This document shows positions 1 through 13,300 of a DNA stretch of 64,000 nucleotides, piece after piece. The position numbers were made by a program, and so were the translations under genes. The stretch is from NCBI RefSeq assembly GCF_037975245.1, contig NC_092578.1:6781001-6845000 (forward strand), read 5' to 3'. The DNA is from Apostichopus japonicus. Lineage: Eukaryota; Echinodermata; Holothuroidea; Aspidochirotida; Stichopodidae. The notes beneath the pieces are model-generated. The model did not search any database and had not been told where the DNA came from. It was given only the letters and a program-made list of their open reading frames with translations. Numbering within the stretch: the stretch's first letter is position 1; every line of letters starts with the position of its first letter.

Positions 1-417
1 AAAGCATTACCCCTATTGTAATGGTAGTTATACAGTAGTTATCTATACAGTAGTTATCTATATATGTACATTATGTACACACTGTGTGCTTTATGCTCAT
101 AACATATGAAGAAGGAAATAAACGACACAAAAAAAAAATTGAAGAGATGTAATGCCTTGCCTTGTCTGAGAGTATCCATGGCAGCAGTCTGGACTAGCAA
201 GTGTTTGTTCTTACCCTTGTATGGTCAAAGGTAACAAGAACAGCCCACTTGGCAAAAGTAAAACCAAGTAGGGGCAATTACTATTGGGTGGAAGAGTCAA
301 AGATAACTGTCAATCACTGTCTATAAATAAATTAAATGCAATGTTTAGTGTATCCATAATGTTGCAACACTTACAATTGTGTTATAAGTAATATTTAAGT
401 AAGAAATGTGTGTGATT

Positions 418-512
418 GATGCAGTGGCCAAGTGGTAAAGACTGATAAGACTGATGGTCTTAGTTCAGGAGGCTCATCCTTGGGTGTATGGGTTCGAATC
501 CCATCTGTGCCA
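418..512 (+). pseudogene. tRNA-like sequence with long variable arm (class II, degenerate)
   Basis: It shows an A-box-like stretch (tggccaagtggtaaag), a variable arm with an AGGA/TCCT stem, a clean T arm (ATGGG-ttcgaat-CCCAT) and a plausible 3' acceptor strand. The acceptor stem has one mismatch and two wobble pairs, and the anticodon arm does not fold with a clear 7-base loop. It looks like a decayed Leu/Ser-type tRNA or a tRNA-derived repeat head rather than a working gene. Confidence 0.4.
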
Positions 513-605
513 ATCAACTTTTTTCTTCTTTTAGACTTTAAGAGCATTAAATTTATCTCAAGGCTTAATTGGTATTAAAACGATTAATATATATATCAAT
601 CAAAT

Positions 606-806
606 GGTCCCAAGTTCGAGTCACTCCAAGATAAATGTATGTCATCCAGTTACAGAGTTGTTGACGATTGACAATTCATAATCATGGAAGTTAAATATGA
701 ATCTAAGAGACTGACTTCCGTGAGCTTGCGGCTTTGATAAGCCAATGATGGCTTCTTCGCGAGTTCCTGCTTGCAGGAGGATCTAAAATACATACATACA
801 TACATC
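606..806 (+). repeat. tRNA-derived SINE copy, 5' truncated
   Basis: It shares with the copies at 1349 and 19077 the B-box-like agttcgagtcactcc, the body, a tail hairpin (CCTGC-tt-GCAGG) and a terminal (CATA)n. The A-box head is missing. Confidence 0.75.
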
Positions 807-1141
807 AATTTTTCTACGTATTTATATATTTTCTTAACTGTTCATAAATCAATTTCTCTTTGTGAAATTGGTAGTAATTGGTGACTAGAATAAGGCATCT
901 TCAATATCTACTTTATTTTATTGCTTTATCATTTTGCTCTTAGTCTTCTAGGTATTAGTTTCTCATGGCCAGATAAAATTTTAAAAAAGTCCAACATTTC
1001 TCCTGAGGTCCCTCTCCTTCTGCCTTCAAACCGGTATTCTTTCTTAACTTGGTCATCCGAGCTGACCAAACTTCTGGTCGATAAATTGGTAGAACCCACA
1101 AAGTTTATTTGGTTTTTCCCTTCTTTGTCATCTTGTACCAG

Positions 1142-1324
1142 ATGAAGAGGGCAAGCGGTGGAATCGCAGGTTCATTGAGGGATCTCGGAAGTATGGTCCA
1201 GGAGGTACCCCTGAAAGATCTGAACGAAATGAAGTTAGAGGACATTGGTACAGATGTCATCACAGAGGTTAACAGTACCGAACCAGTCCTCAGCTTGGGA
1301 ACAATTCAGTGGAATAAAGGTCAA
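1142..1324 (+). CDS. Mesothelin-like gene, first visible exon
   Basis: The exon has 61 codons, phase 0 to 0, after the acceptor ttgtaccag and before the donor gtaagt. It encodes a helical repeat containing LRDLGSMVQEVPLKDLNEM and ends in Gln at the junction, as the later exons 3 and 10 do. It starts with an in-frame ATG but no signal peptide follows, so it is read as an internal exon. I found no convincing exon upstream in 1-1141. Confidence 0.65.
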
Positions 1325-4300
1325 GTAAGTATAGTCATGAAGTTCAGGGGTGTTACCTCAGTGGTTAACGCCGGTGCCTTCCAATCATAAGGTCCCCGGT
1401 TCGAGTCACTCCAAGATTAATGTATGTCGTCCAGTTACAGAGTTGTTGACAATTCATAATCATGAACGTTAAATATGAACGTAAGAGACTGACTTCGGTC
1501 AGCTTGCTGCTTTGATAAGCCAATGCGGCTTCTTCCTGAGTTCCTGCCTGTATAAGGATTTAAAATACATACATACATACACGCATACATACATACATGA
1601 TTAAAGGCAGGCACGTAGCCAGGATTTGTTCATGGGGGTGTTTTGCTGGAGACTGACATGGGGGAGGGGTCTAAGGGGAGGGGGTATCGCCCTCCCCTTT
1701 GGCGAAAAAATGGAATTTTAAGGCCTCTAGATGCAAAATTGTGCAATGTTTGAGCTCATATCATGCAAAAGAATATTGATATTTATTTTGTGGAATAATT
1801 CTATTCACATCAGAAAAATGTAATCCTATATAGACTCAATTATTGATGCAAGGAAAATGCGAACCTAAAGAGATACCTTTCTCAATATAAATAATTTACA
1901 AGCAACTAGGTTCAACTTCAACTCAAAAGTTTGAACTGTAAGAAGGATAATTTGGGGAATCAGAGATAAAAAGATCAAGGGAATTGCAGACCTATAGAAT
2001 TCCCCTTCGTTTGGACTGTAGAAGTCTGTTGACAAGCAAACTGGGAACCCAAAGAGTTAACGGTACTCTCACATCATTGATTTTGGCATATTTGGTATCA
2101 CGGTTCTCTTAGAGTCTCACTAAAAGTAAAGCTAAAATCCCATTAGTGCGATAATTTAGAGTTTGTATAAGTTGGGCATATACTGTAACGTGAGTCGTGA
2201 CGATAGAGAAATTGTTACAGATGAAAGTCCAATCTTCTCGGCTTCTCCACCAAGTCAGTTAGAATGACATCTGCGCTGACAGGAACATCTCTGTGGATAT
2301 TCAACAACGCTAGCCCATTTAGACGTTCTTGGCCCGTGGTATTACAAAGATACGTCTTCAGTTGCATTCTGTTGTAGAGGGCACTCAACCTGAACGGTTT
2401 GACCTATATATATATATATATATACAGTACAAAGTGCATCGTTGTAAGGAGGATTGGAAGAGACTCGAGTGAGGCCCGGAGGAGGGTGCGATAATTATCA
2501 CTAGCGTATCTCCAAGTCACTGGTGTTTTCTGCATATATTTTTTTGGGGCACTTGGGCCTTGGGGGGTGTTTGAACACCCAAAACACCCCCTTGGCTACG
2601 CACCTGATTAAAGGTATACCAAATCTATTTACACAATTATCACAGAGCAAGTACTACATAATTCCTTTAGAGAGTGGGTTTGCAACAGTAATTATTTTTA
2701 ACCTCCCGTTTAATAGCTGCTATCCTTTTCCTCAAACAGATTAGGAGAAATAGAGAACTTATCTTTCAAGAAAACATTGCAGTGATTTTAATAGGTTGAG
2801 ATTTGCCACCGTACGAGACATTAGCAAATCAGGAGTTTTTTAAGATTTTCGCTCAAGTAAATTACTCCAAATCACGTCATTGTAGGGATAACAATGCAGT
2901 GTGTGTGCGTGAGTGGACTGCACGAGTGTGATGTGCAGCAGCTAGTATAGGCTACCAGTCATAACTCAAACTGCTGATAACTGTAACATTTTGGATGATC
3001 ATAAGGGTGCTATTTGTGACACAATTAAGAGATTAATATGAATGTATAAAAGTGAGTTTGCCTGACGTTGCGATTTTAGCAGGATCTTCTTCAGAGGCTG
3101 AATGACAAGTAACAGTAACAGAAGGGACAAAAACACACACAGAATACAGACAGGTTAATGAGCATGGTGAACACAAAGAGATGTAAGGGGATTAGTAGAC
3201 AAGGGATGGAGGGAAGAAAGAGAAACGAACAGGGGAAGAGGAGAGGTAGGAGATAAACTGTAGTGGGACAAAGAGAGGATTAAGGGAAGAGGGTAGGGAA
3301 TAAACTGGGGAAAGATGAGGATTAATATGAAACCTAACACATTAGTCCAATTCCCTTGTTCCATCGCTGCTGTCGAGTACAGCAGTAAGTCTTGGTCAAG
3401 ACGTTCGTTCTATATATCGTCAAATTATAACACTAACTACGGGCGCTCTTCCACAAAGCTACTTGTCGGGGAATTAACCTTAAACAAACAGATGTTTGAA
3501 AGAGGATGTGAGGGCACAATCATATTAATTGTAACAGGCAAAGTATAACAGCAGAATGCCAGGGTCTTGAACAAGACTAGTAGCAGATCCAAGTCCAGTC
3601 CAACACAGGACAATCTGAAACAAGCCAGATCGAGTCCGGGCTATCCGTAGTACGAGTCCAGGGCTACAATCTACATCTGTACCCTCTTTTTAAGTCACTC
3701 CTTAAACCCCCCCCTTCCCCGTCACCTCTCCAGCTGTGCCCCACCTCTCCCATTGACCCATATCTTTGCCCGCACTATATTGGCAATGTATGCAACTAGT
3801 ATAGTTTGGCTAAGTATTATAGTTTGGCTAGGTATTGGCAAGGGTAAAGTATGCATTGCCATTCAGCTGTGCTAGCAGTCCTATTTGCATTTTGCAGTAC
3901 ACAGACATACTATGCATATATTTAAGGAATTTAAAAGCCACCTTGTGCATTCAGTAGTGCTGTGCCGTTTAAACGTGTAAACGAACGAAACATCGTTTAA
4001 ACGTTTATTAAAACCTTATGAACGTTTAAACGAAACTATGATATCAACTGAAAATTAAATTATTGGCAAAAATCGTGTATCAATTCCCGTGTTTATTTTG
4101 TCTACTACGCGAAATAACAACACAACTTACGATCAGTCGAATCGTAAACCGCGAACGTAATCCTACTTTTGTCCGCCCCCCCGATGTATCCGGCGATATG
4201 AATGGCTTAAACTTGAACGCTGTTATCCTTTTGTGAAAACTTCCTGATTCGCGGCACAAGTGTACTTTATATTGAGCCGACAGCGGCGGCGCAGATAATC

Positions 4301-7300
4301 CAGTCAATGCATGTTCGATCGAAATGATTACAATCCCTGTCCATCACGTTGAACTCTCCGACCAGACAATACCGGGTCGAATACTCGACTTGGTAATAGT
4401 TGTTCAAATACATGATTAAAGGAAATGTATCGATTGGAGATCGTAAAAAAAACTTTGAAAATCAGTAGAGAAATTACCAATTGTGTATGAAAAGTAAGTT
4501 GGTACACCTTTCAAATTTTACGAAAGATCCAGCAAAACACTTTCGAAAAATTCACGCGAAACTGGCAAATCGTGCTAAATGCAACTAATGTCATGTATAC
4601 AAGGCTCTAGTACACCCATTTATGAATAAACCGTGAGACCACATCTGGTGTTAAGCGGGGGGAAAAGAAAAATATTTTCTAGAATTTCCAAAAATACGGT
4701 AAAAATAATGTCCTACCATAGTTAAGTGTAAAGCAAATAGCCTAACCACCTCGTCTATTACGGATCTCACGTAACTACAAAAACACAACCAATTGTATTT
4801 TGCGAACTTGACGTTTTGTACAAGAACATGGAAATAATGTTAAGCATTAGTTAATCATGCCGTGTGGCCTAAAACATATTTTATTACAAGGTTTACTTCA
4901 TAAAGATGACCATAGCTTGATATCGTGTGCTGCGTGTATGAACTGTGCCTCGTGTATCATGGGGAATACTCCATGAAACGTTTCTTGGAAACGTGCCAAA
5001 GATGTTAACAAACAGGTGTTAGACGGGATGAGCGCGCAGTTGTTTGGCGAGGTACCTGGGAAAATTCTGAGCACATATACAGTATCCTACCGTAGTATTT
5101 AAGTTAGGTTAAACCGTACTGCAGTTGTAAACTGATGTACGTTTAGTGCGCGCTATTCATTGTTAGGCATTCTAGAAACGGGGCTTTGCCGAACGTTTTT
5201 TGTTTCATAATATCGGAGGTTCTGTAAGTTAAACTTTTTAAAGATTGTAAAACAGATTAAATCTCTTTTCATTTTATAACATAATACAGCTACTCTAACT
5301 TGTCATTTAAAATTTTTCATCAGCTTCGTGACAATTTAAATTAAAAAAGTTGTCAGTATTTTGCATCCTCAACTGCGAATTTTTTTTATCGCCAGACACG
5401 CAAAAAATTCCTTTTCCTTTTCCGGGGTCTTCGCCCCACCAGGGCCCTAGGGCGGTCCCCTGGACCCCACGCCTTTATGCTCGGCGTTTTCTCGTGATAT
5501 TCGCAAACGTTTAAACGTTTATACGAACGAAAAATCAGCCGTTTAAACGTTTAGGTCTTTAAACGAAAACTCAGCCCTAGCATTCAGTTTGGTTACGTTT
5601 GGTAGATCATGGTACTGTAAAGTTAAACCATGTGGTTGGAAATATTAAAATAAGGAAAGGGAGTTTATAGTGGTATCCAATGGTCAGAGATGGTAAAAGT
5701 AGTAGTTGATATCATTAAATAAGCGATTAATTTTTTTTATTAAGGATTTTCTTCTATGCAACAAAATTTGTTATAAAAATGAATATAGATGACAAAATGT
5801 AGGCATATTGGTCCTTTCCTTAACCTTTATAATAGCTATTCTCTTCCAAAAATTGTTGTAGCATGTTAATATGATTGGTGTTTGAGATGTATCCCACCTT
5901 GCTTCATCGGCTACTGCATGGGTCTACTTTGCTTGGTATCTCCCTTATACATGCTTAAAATCCTGAGTTAGGACACTATGGTCTTTGGACACTATGTTTA
6001 CCATTAATGTCCCTCCATATTTCTTTTAAATTGATAACATCATATTTGGCAGGTAGGTACATTTCTTTAAATCACCTGATATATGATTTCCAACAGTCTT
6101 GACAAATTAAATAACTTACACTTTTACCTATTACTATTATTAAATTTTAGGTAGAAGATTAATTGGATTTTTTCACTGTATAATAATTTGTGATATCACA
6201 CATGTATGGTTTTTCGATGATGAAATTAAATCGCCTCCACAATTAAAGTTACTGTTAAAATCTGATAAATTCACTTGATTTCTTGATCATACCTTTCCAA
6301 CATAATATAACGTACTGACACAGCCGAAATATTCCCTCTCCCACCCCCAGCCCCACCCCCAGCCCCACCCCCTCCCACAAGTATTTAACAAAAATGTACT
6401 GGGCAGCAAAACATCTTTGTTCATCAGTTGCATTATTATCATAGAAATATGCATATGAATGAACCAAAATTTATGGTTAAATATGTAGCAGGTCAATAAA
6501 ATGGGTAAAAATAATAATTTCTCAGAGAAAAGACCACCCAGTGACCTGTCCAGTGCTCCATTCCACAGCGGAACAATTGGGAAACCAAACAAAACGTTTG
6601 AAAATGATCCTGCCAGGATCAACAGACAGGCACTCAATTAGACAAGCAAAAGAGAGATAAAAGCAATGTACTACTCCCCTACAAAAGAGAGGAAACAATT
6701 GTTACTTCCTAAGTTAAAAAGTTATGATTATACTGGTCCAACAAACTTGGTCAGATTTTCTGTTTTTTGAAATAACAAAATCCTTCATATTTTTTTGTCT
6801 CCTTTGCAAAGAGCACTAAACTCTACAGGAAAGTCAAGAAAGAGCTATTGATGACAGGAAATAGTTCCAGTGCTGGTCTCACTTCAGATACCATAAGGTG
6901 AGGAACATTTCAAAACAGCTTTCATAATTATCTGCTGGGTAGATTATATTCTCGCGGAAATGTGTCATTTTTCATGAAGCCTTGAATTTAGATAACATTA
7001 AAAGGTACTCAAGTGGTTTAAATGTAAGTGATTTGTAGTAAGGGAAAGAACAACTTGATTAATGGAAAGTGTTACCTCTTGACAAAACTGACCCAGTTTT
7101 TTTTTGGGGGGGGGGGGGAAGGGGGGCGGGGCAGTGCTCTTCTAGGGGGTAGGCATGACCTGTTTTCTAAAGAAAGAACATCTTTGGGGGGGGGGGCGGA
7201 GATGGCTGACAGATAATTAAAGATACAATTTCCATTCAACATTCCTGAGTTTGAACTGTCTTATTTTGCAGCATGCTGGGTACGGTTATGGTCGGGATGA

Positions 7301-10300
7301 CATGTGAAGATATTGAACTTCTTGAAACCCACGATATATTCCGATTGGTCGATGTAATGATGCAACAGGATGGTTGGACCTTACGCCAGGTAAAATTTAT
7401 TACTTATCGATCCATCAAATGCTGGCTGTAGCATAAATTTGTTATATTTGAGCTTATAGACCGAGTAAGTGGCAATGATAACTTTGTTCGAACAAAGAAG
7501 TATTTTATATAGAACAATACACTAGTTGCCTGCTAGTGCCATGTAATGGTAACACATTAATATTGGACACAGTCATAGACACTAACAGATCTTTCATAGC
7601 TACAACCATTTGACGTGCATCCTGGTGCAGTACAGGAAGTTGTGTGTGTCACGAATGAAAAAGGAACAGGTTATGTTTTCCTTTGTGACCATTTCTTCAA
7701 AGTTTGAAAATTGTTAAAATTCTTCATTGCTGGTTGGTGGATACTGAAGGAGCAGAATATGGTTTTTGTGATGCCTTGTATGTCCTGTAATAGTCAAATT
7801 ATTATAATCTCAAATTCTTACAAGTTCAACACAACAAAATGGTGGATGTGCGGAAAATTTATTTCAATAGGATGTTACAATTGCAGAGACTAAGGGCAAG
7901 CACCTTCTTTGTCTTATTCTAAACCCTGTTTGTAAAATTATTACCATGATGTAAGGGAGGTGCATTCCCACCACTCCCACCCCCACCTCACCCCACCCCA
8001 CCCCCCCCTCCCTGTGTAATACTCCCTACTCTTTCATATTATCTGAAATATCATGTTTATTGTGAGTTTTTCACTTTGTATACTGGTTTTCTTTTGTATA
8101 CTGGTTTTACCAGTAAGTGTACATCAGATTCCCCCCCCCCCTTTTTTTTTCTTTTTCTAAACATTTTATATATTGGTATATATTCTATAAACTTGAAATA
8201 AGAAAAATCCAAATTGGGGATATGTTGAAGAATCTTGTTTATTTGAATCCAAACATAGGCACGGTGCATCTCTAACAGGGTCAGGAATTTTTTTGGTCAT
8301 GGTCACGATTTCATGAGAAACTTCACCTTGGCTGAAGTCAACTCACTGACAGGACAGACCATGAAAGAATTCACGTAAGTTTTGAACTCTGATTGAAACC
8401 TTTCTTTATTTTAAAAAAACAGTAAAAATCTTAAAATATTGGCTATCCAAGTTTCTTAAAAGTGCAATTTGATTTTGGAGCTCTATATCCATTAAATTAT
8501 TCCCAGATAATGAGAAAGGATCAAATTATGCAATGTGATGTCTCATATCATTAAGGCAGCTGTCAACAGAATTGTAAATATTTATTCATAGGTTTACCAA
8601 TTTTGGAATTCTAGCATATTTGACGACCTTGTGAGGGCTGCTATTGGTATAAAGGGTATTATGGGCTGCTTAATTAATGAGTAAACAATATGATCTGATG
8701 GATGCATGCTTTCTCTTATCTTTTAGACCAGAGGAGTTGTCTCACCTTTCTCACGATGTTTGTGAAGTCAGTTTTGCAAATGTTGGTCATCAGAAGGAAT
8801 TAGAGGAAATGAGGAGAAGCAAAAGGCAAGAAATCGCTCAGAAGGCATTGATATGTTTGGTAAGATAATTAAGTAAAACTAGGGTTTGTATTTCTTTGTT
8901 TAAAGACACACTCTGTTGGATGGTAAAAAGTAAAGTTGTCTTACCTAAAACTTTTACATCGCCACGGTTTCAGTCAGGTCTTCTGAAATGGTTATAGTAA
9001 TTGTGATGTCCACATGAAATTAAGTTTTGGGGCATCCTTCTTGACTCTGGTACTTATGTCACCAGATCACACTCAAAATTTAATTATAGTGTTCCTGGAA
9101 AAAAGTTTATCGCTTAATATAAGCCCGACTAAATTGTAATGCAGCAAAATATTAACAGCTTCAAGTGCACAAACAAAGGTAATAAAAAAATGTGTGATCC
9201 TGGATAATAACGTTTGTAATTAATGCACTCCTTGAATGCTTACAAAATCCAGAGGCGAAAATGAAAGCCGTTCCTGTGACAGGTCTTTGTAGCGGCAGTT
9301 CACTCATTAACAATACCCGTTAGCTCGCTACAAGAGAAATAACTTGATTGCGTGACTATAAAACTAATTTGTATTTATGACAAGGTTTATAATCGCTGTC
9401 ACTTCAGAGAATGAGAGTCTACCATTAAATCGCAGTAAACATATAATACAGTGAGGTGATGAGTGCCCTTACGAACTTTTCCAACAAAATTGCTTTGAAG
9501 TGGAGAAAGTTTAATGCACAAATAAGGTGTTTGCTACGCGAAATATATATGAAATAACTTGTTCTTTATAGGTTTAGAAATCTTTCACACACATAATAAT
9601 ATTGCTTCCGCATGGATAATGATTAAACAGTAGCAAATGCTCTCAATAAAATAACGCTAGCTTCTGCTTGCGTAATACACAAGTAACTTTCTTTGGACAG
9701 AGCAAAGAGATGGCACAACTTGAACAATACATTTAGAGTTGACCCGAACAAGTCTCATTGATACATTTGCTTAAAATTATCAAAAGATTATATTTTTGTA
9801 TATTCTCTTCAAAGCTTGTAAAGGTCTTGATCAATTGATTTTTTCCTGATACACTTCTTTCCATGTGTAAAATTCTTTACTCCTAAAATCCATCTTAAAT
9901 GGCATTTACTGTATGCTAGTCATATCACCATTTTTGGATAGGGAGTATGTGCAGGGGTTCCTCATTATGGGCACAATTTTGACGGGAAGATTTATTTGGG
10001 TTCTTTCACACATGAGAGTTGTTTTGGTAAGGTATATTGCTACAGTCTCTAAGATACATTAGACCATGTAGCAACATTTAAAAAACATGTTTAAACATTT
10101 ACACGAAATAAGTCGCATAATTCTCTGTACACGATTAATGTGTGTGCAGTTTATTTTGTTTATAACATTTCTGTTCCAGGAAAAGACTGCAGCGGATAGC
10201 ATTATCTCTGGCGAGGACATGGAAGCCCTTGGCTATCTGGGATGCGAACTTGAGCCAGACGATATAGAAAGGGTTGACGTGGCTGACTTGAGGACAAGCA

Positions 10301-13300
10301 CATTACACATTGCAGCCAAGTGTTGCTATGACAGATTTCAAATGGTGGCTGTAGGATTGAAAGTGATCGAACAATTAGGGTATGTATGTATGTATGGATT
10401 GAAATACCTAAAGATATGGACCTGGAGAAATTTGGTCATTGCTATATGAAATACAGTTGTATAGGACTAAAGTGATGATTACATAAGATACGAAAACATA
10501 TGTATGGCTTTGATCCGTTGGAATGGTATTTGGGTCATCCTATGTCAATTTAACAGAATTTTGGGATGGTTGTAGTATGTACCTCCTCTAAAAGTTACTA
10601 AATTGTGTAATTGTGTGTTGGAAGACCATGGAATTATAATAATTCAGTTGCATTGCTTCAAAATCTTCCCAAATTACCACACTGGTTTCAAATTTTGAAA
10701 TTTGTAGACCAAGTGGCATTTTGGCATTTTCTTGTTTGTTGAGGAGGGGAGGGGGGAGGGGAGGGTGAGGTTTGTCAGCAATTGAATGTCTCACTCACCT
10801 CTCAATAGAGAAACCCAAGGTGAATCAAATATTTAAGCTATTCCAACATTTTATTGTGGAGTAAGGTGTGACCTTTGTGACCTCATTTTATCAACTAAAA
10901 CATCTTTTATGTATAATTTTGCATGTATTTTTATAATTTGTTTGTAGTTTTATTATTTTTATAATCTTGCATGTATTTTTATTATTTGTTTGTAGTTTTA
11001 TTATTTTTATAATCTTGCATGTATTTTTATTATTTTTATGTATATTTATAATTTGTATGTATGTCTATTATTTATATAATCTTGCATGTGTATGTTTACC
11101 TTTCCAATAGATCTCCAGAGACTTGGACATCTGCTATCATAGAATCAGTGGCTCCATTCTTACTGTATCTCTCTCCACATCAAATAGATGTGTTCGATGA
11201 GGTTAGATATACAAAAATTTATGACAATTGTTGCACATGGTAGTAAAAATTGTTAAATATGATTAGGCATGAAGGAAATACCCCCCCTCCCCTTCCTACT
11301 ATCCAAACACCCTGCCCTTGAGAACCCATCCTACATCTATTCATATATAGTGATAGTTTCAAAAACACTACATTTGTAGCAAATTTGTAGGAAGAAATTT
11401 AAAAAATTTATTCCTGTGAGAAAAAATTCAACTGTAATTTTCATCGATGGACCAATCTCCTGCAGAGATCCACGTTCCTGTACCCCACTATTCCTTCCAC
11501 CATGTCCCCCTTCCATTGACACTTCTTTCCTTTTCCACCACCTCTTCTCCTACCTCTAACTCTACAACTTCCTGCTTCGCTTCCTCCATTTCCCTCCCTC
11601 CCCACCCCCCACCACTTTCCCCCTTCACCTCCTTGCCATAAGCATATCTCTGCTCATGCTACTGCATGCCTTTAACCCTGCTTTTCTGCTACTTTGTTAG
11701 GATCAGCTTTCAGCTGTAGCTGAAGGTATCATGGACATGTATGCTGAGTATGGGGAGAAGCTGCCACTGTGTGAGAGAGACTTGTCAGGCCAGGACCTGG
11801 AAGAGAGAAAGACAGGCTTTGTAAGAGTAGCGGTCAAAGTAAAAGAAACAATGGTAGCAACTGCAGATACTAGCAGAAGAAGAAAAAGAGGTCAATATTT
11901 AGAATTTGTTTCTTAATGGTTCAAATTTATTTATTCCAGCGTCATTTCTTTTTCTTTTAAAGGGGCCCCCCTTTAAGCCCTAACCCTAGCTAATAGAAAA
12001 CTGCATTTTTGAGGTATGGGGGGGGGGGGGTAAAATGCAAGCTGTTTAGTAATTCCATTCGAGATTTGATTAGTAAAATTAGGGAAAGTCGGAAAACAAA
12101 AAAATTATTGTGATCGTTGTATCATTTCTGTTGCTTTGTATATTTGCGTACTCTGTACTGAAAACTTTCCTTGCAGGTAATCATTTCCTCTTTAGCAATG
12201 GTTCATCATCTTTCTCTTTTTTAGCTACTACTTATGTTCCAACCTGTGACGAGATAGATTTACTAGAAGATGGAAACATTGCCTGGACAGCAGAAGAATT
12301 GTCAGCGATAGAGGGGGAGACTTTTGAAAGCTGCGGTTATGTACTGGGAGGTGTCAGCGGTTTTTCAGAGGACCAATTAGACGCTCTCCTGGATAAAGCC
12401 AAGGAGGTTTTAGTCATGTTATGAATATTTATTCAATGAACTAATTTACATTTTATATCTCATTCAGTGACCAGAATGATATAACCTCATTGTATATTGT
12501 ATTGTAGTATTCTTATAAATTACTATGACTTGCAAAGCATTTTCAATATATCACTTCCACAAAACTCGTCGTGATAGGAATAATCAACTTCTTTATTATG
12601 TACAGTTATTCACATTCAGTATTTCAGAAAATTCGAAAATTTTCACCATGATTTGAATGGAAGTTGACAAGTTGGACGGTCATGAAATTACATTTTCAAT
12701 GTGTTCAGGGATAATTAGTGTTGATGAAAAACAAATATCACTGTGGGAGCTTCTGGTCCCATTGGCTAACATCAGGTGTAGCATATTTCTCTTTCAGGGG
12801 AATCGTGATACACACCTGACGATGATCACACAGTCACAGTCTTGATGCAAGGTGACTTGGGTTGAGAGCGGATCAGTCATTCAGTCGTTTGGTTTTACAT
12901 GACCAGGTTCTATCAGGGTTGACTATTCTTAAAAAGATTCTGAAACACAGACTCAACTACATTAGAGACCATGTGTGTACAGTCACTAAATTAATCAGCT
13001 GTTACAGAAAATTCACCTTCTTATTTTCTTTCTTTCTGGGGGTGGGGGGGGGGAGGAGGGAGGAGTGTGTTTTTTTTTTGTATCTTTTTTCTCTTTTTCT
13101 CTTTTCTTTTCTATATCAGGTGTGGGGTGAACCCTCTCAGATGACTCCAGATGAACTCTCTCAGCTGGGTAACATTGCTACTAGGTTCACCGTCGTCGAG
13201 CTGGGGGAACTGAACCTAACCGATATAGACACTGTCTACTCTTTATCTCAGTATGGAAACTGGAGCTCAGAACAAGTAAGAAATAGGGCAATATAAACTG

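Noticed and set aside
181-224. Candidate exon upstream of the first mesothelin-like exon (between an ag and gtaaca)
   Set aside because: The frame needed to join exon 1 contains a stop codon.
4080-4307. 75-codon minus-strand frame inside the hAT element
   Set aside because: It has no transposase motif and is too short; the element is treated as non-autonomous.
6829-6897. Start of exon 2 at the tacag acceptor (6828)
   Set aside because: It would leave a phase mismatch with exon 1; the gcaaag site at 6811 keeps frame and gives a family-like sequence.
7629-7667. Possible small exon reading YRKLCVSRMKKEQ between exons 3 and 4 of the mesothelin-like gene
   Set aside because: With exon 4 starting at 8259, exons 3 and 4 already join in phase and the protein pattern is continuous, so no extra exon is needed.
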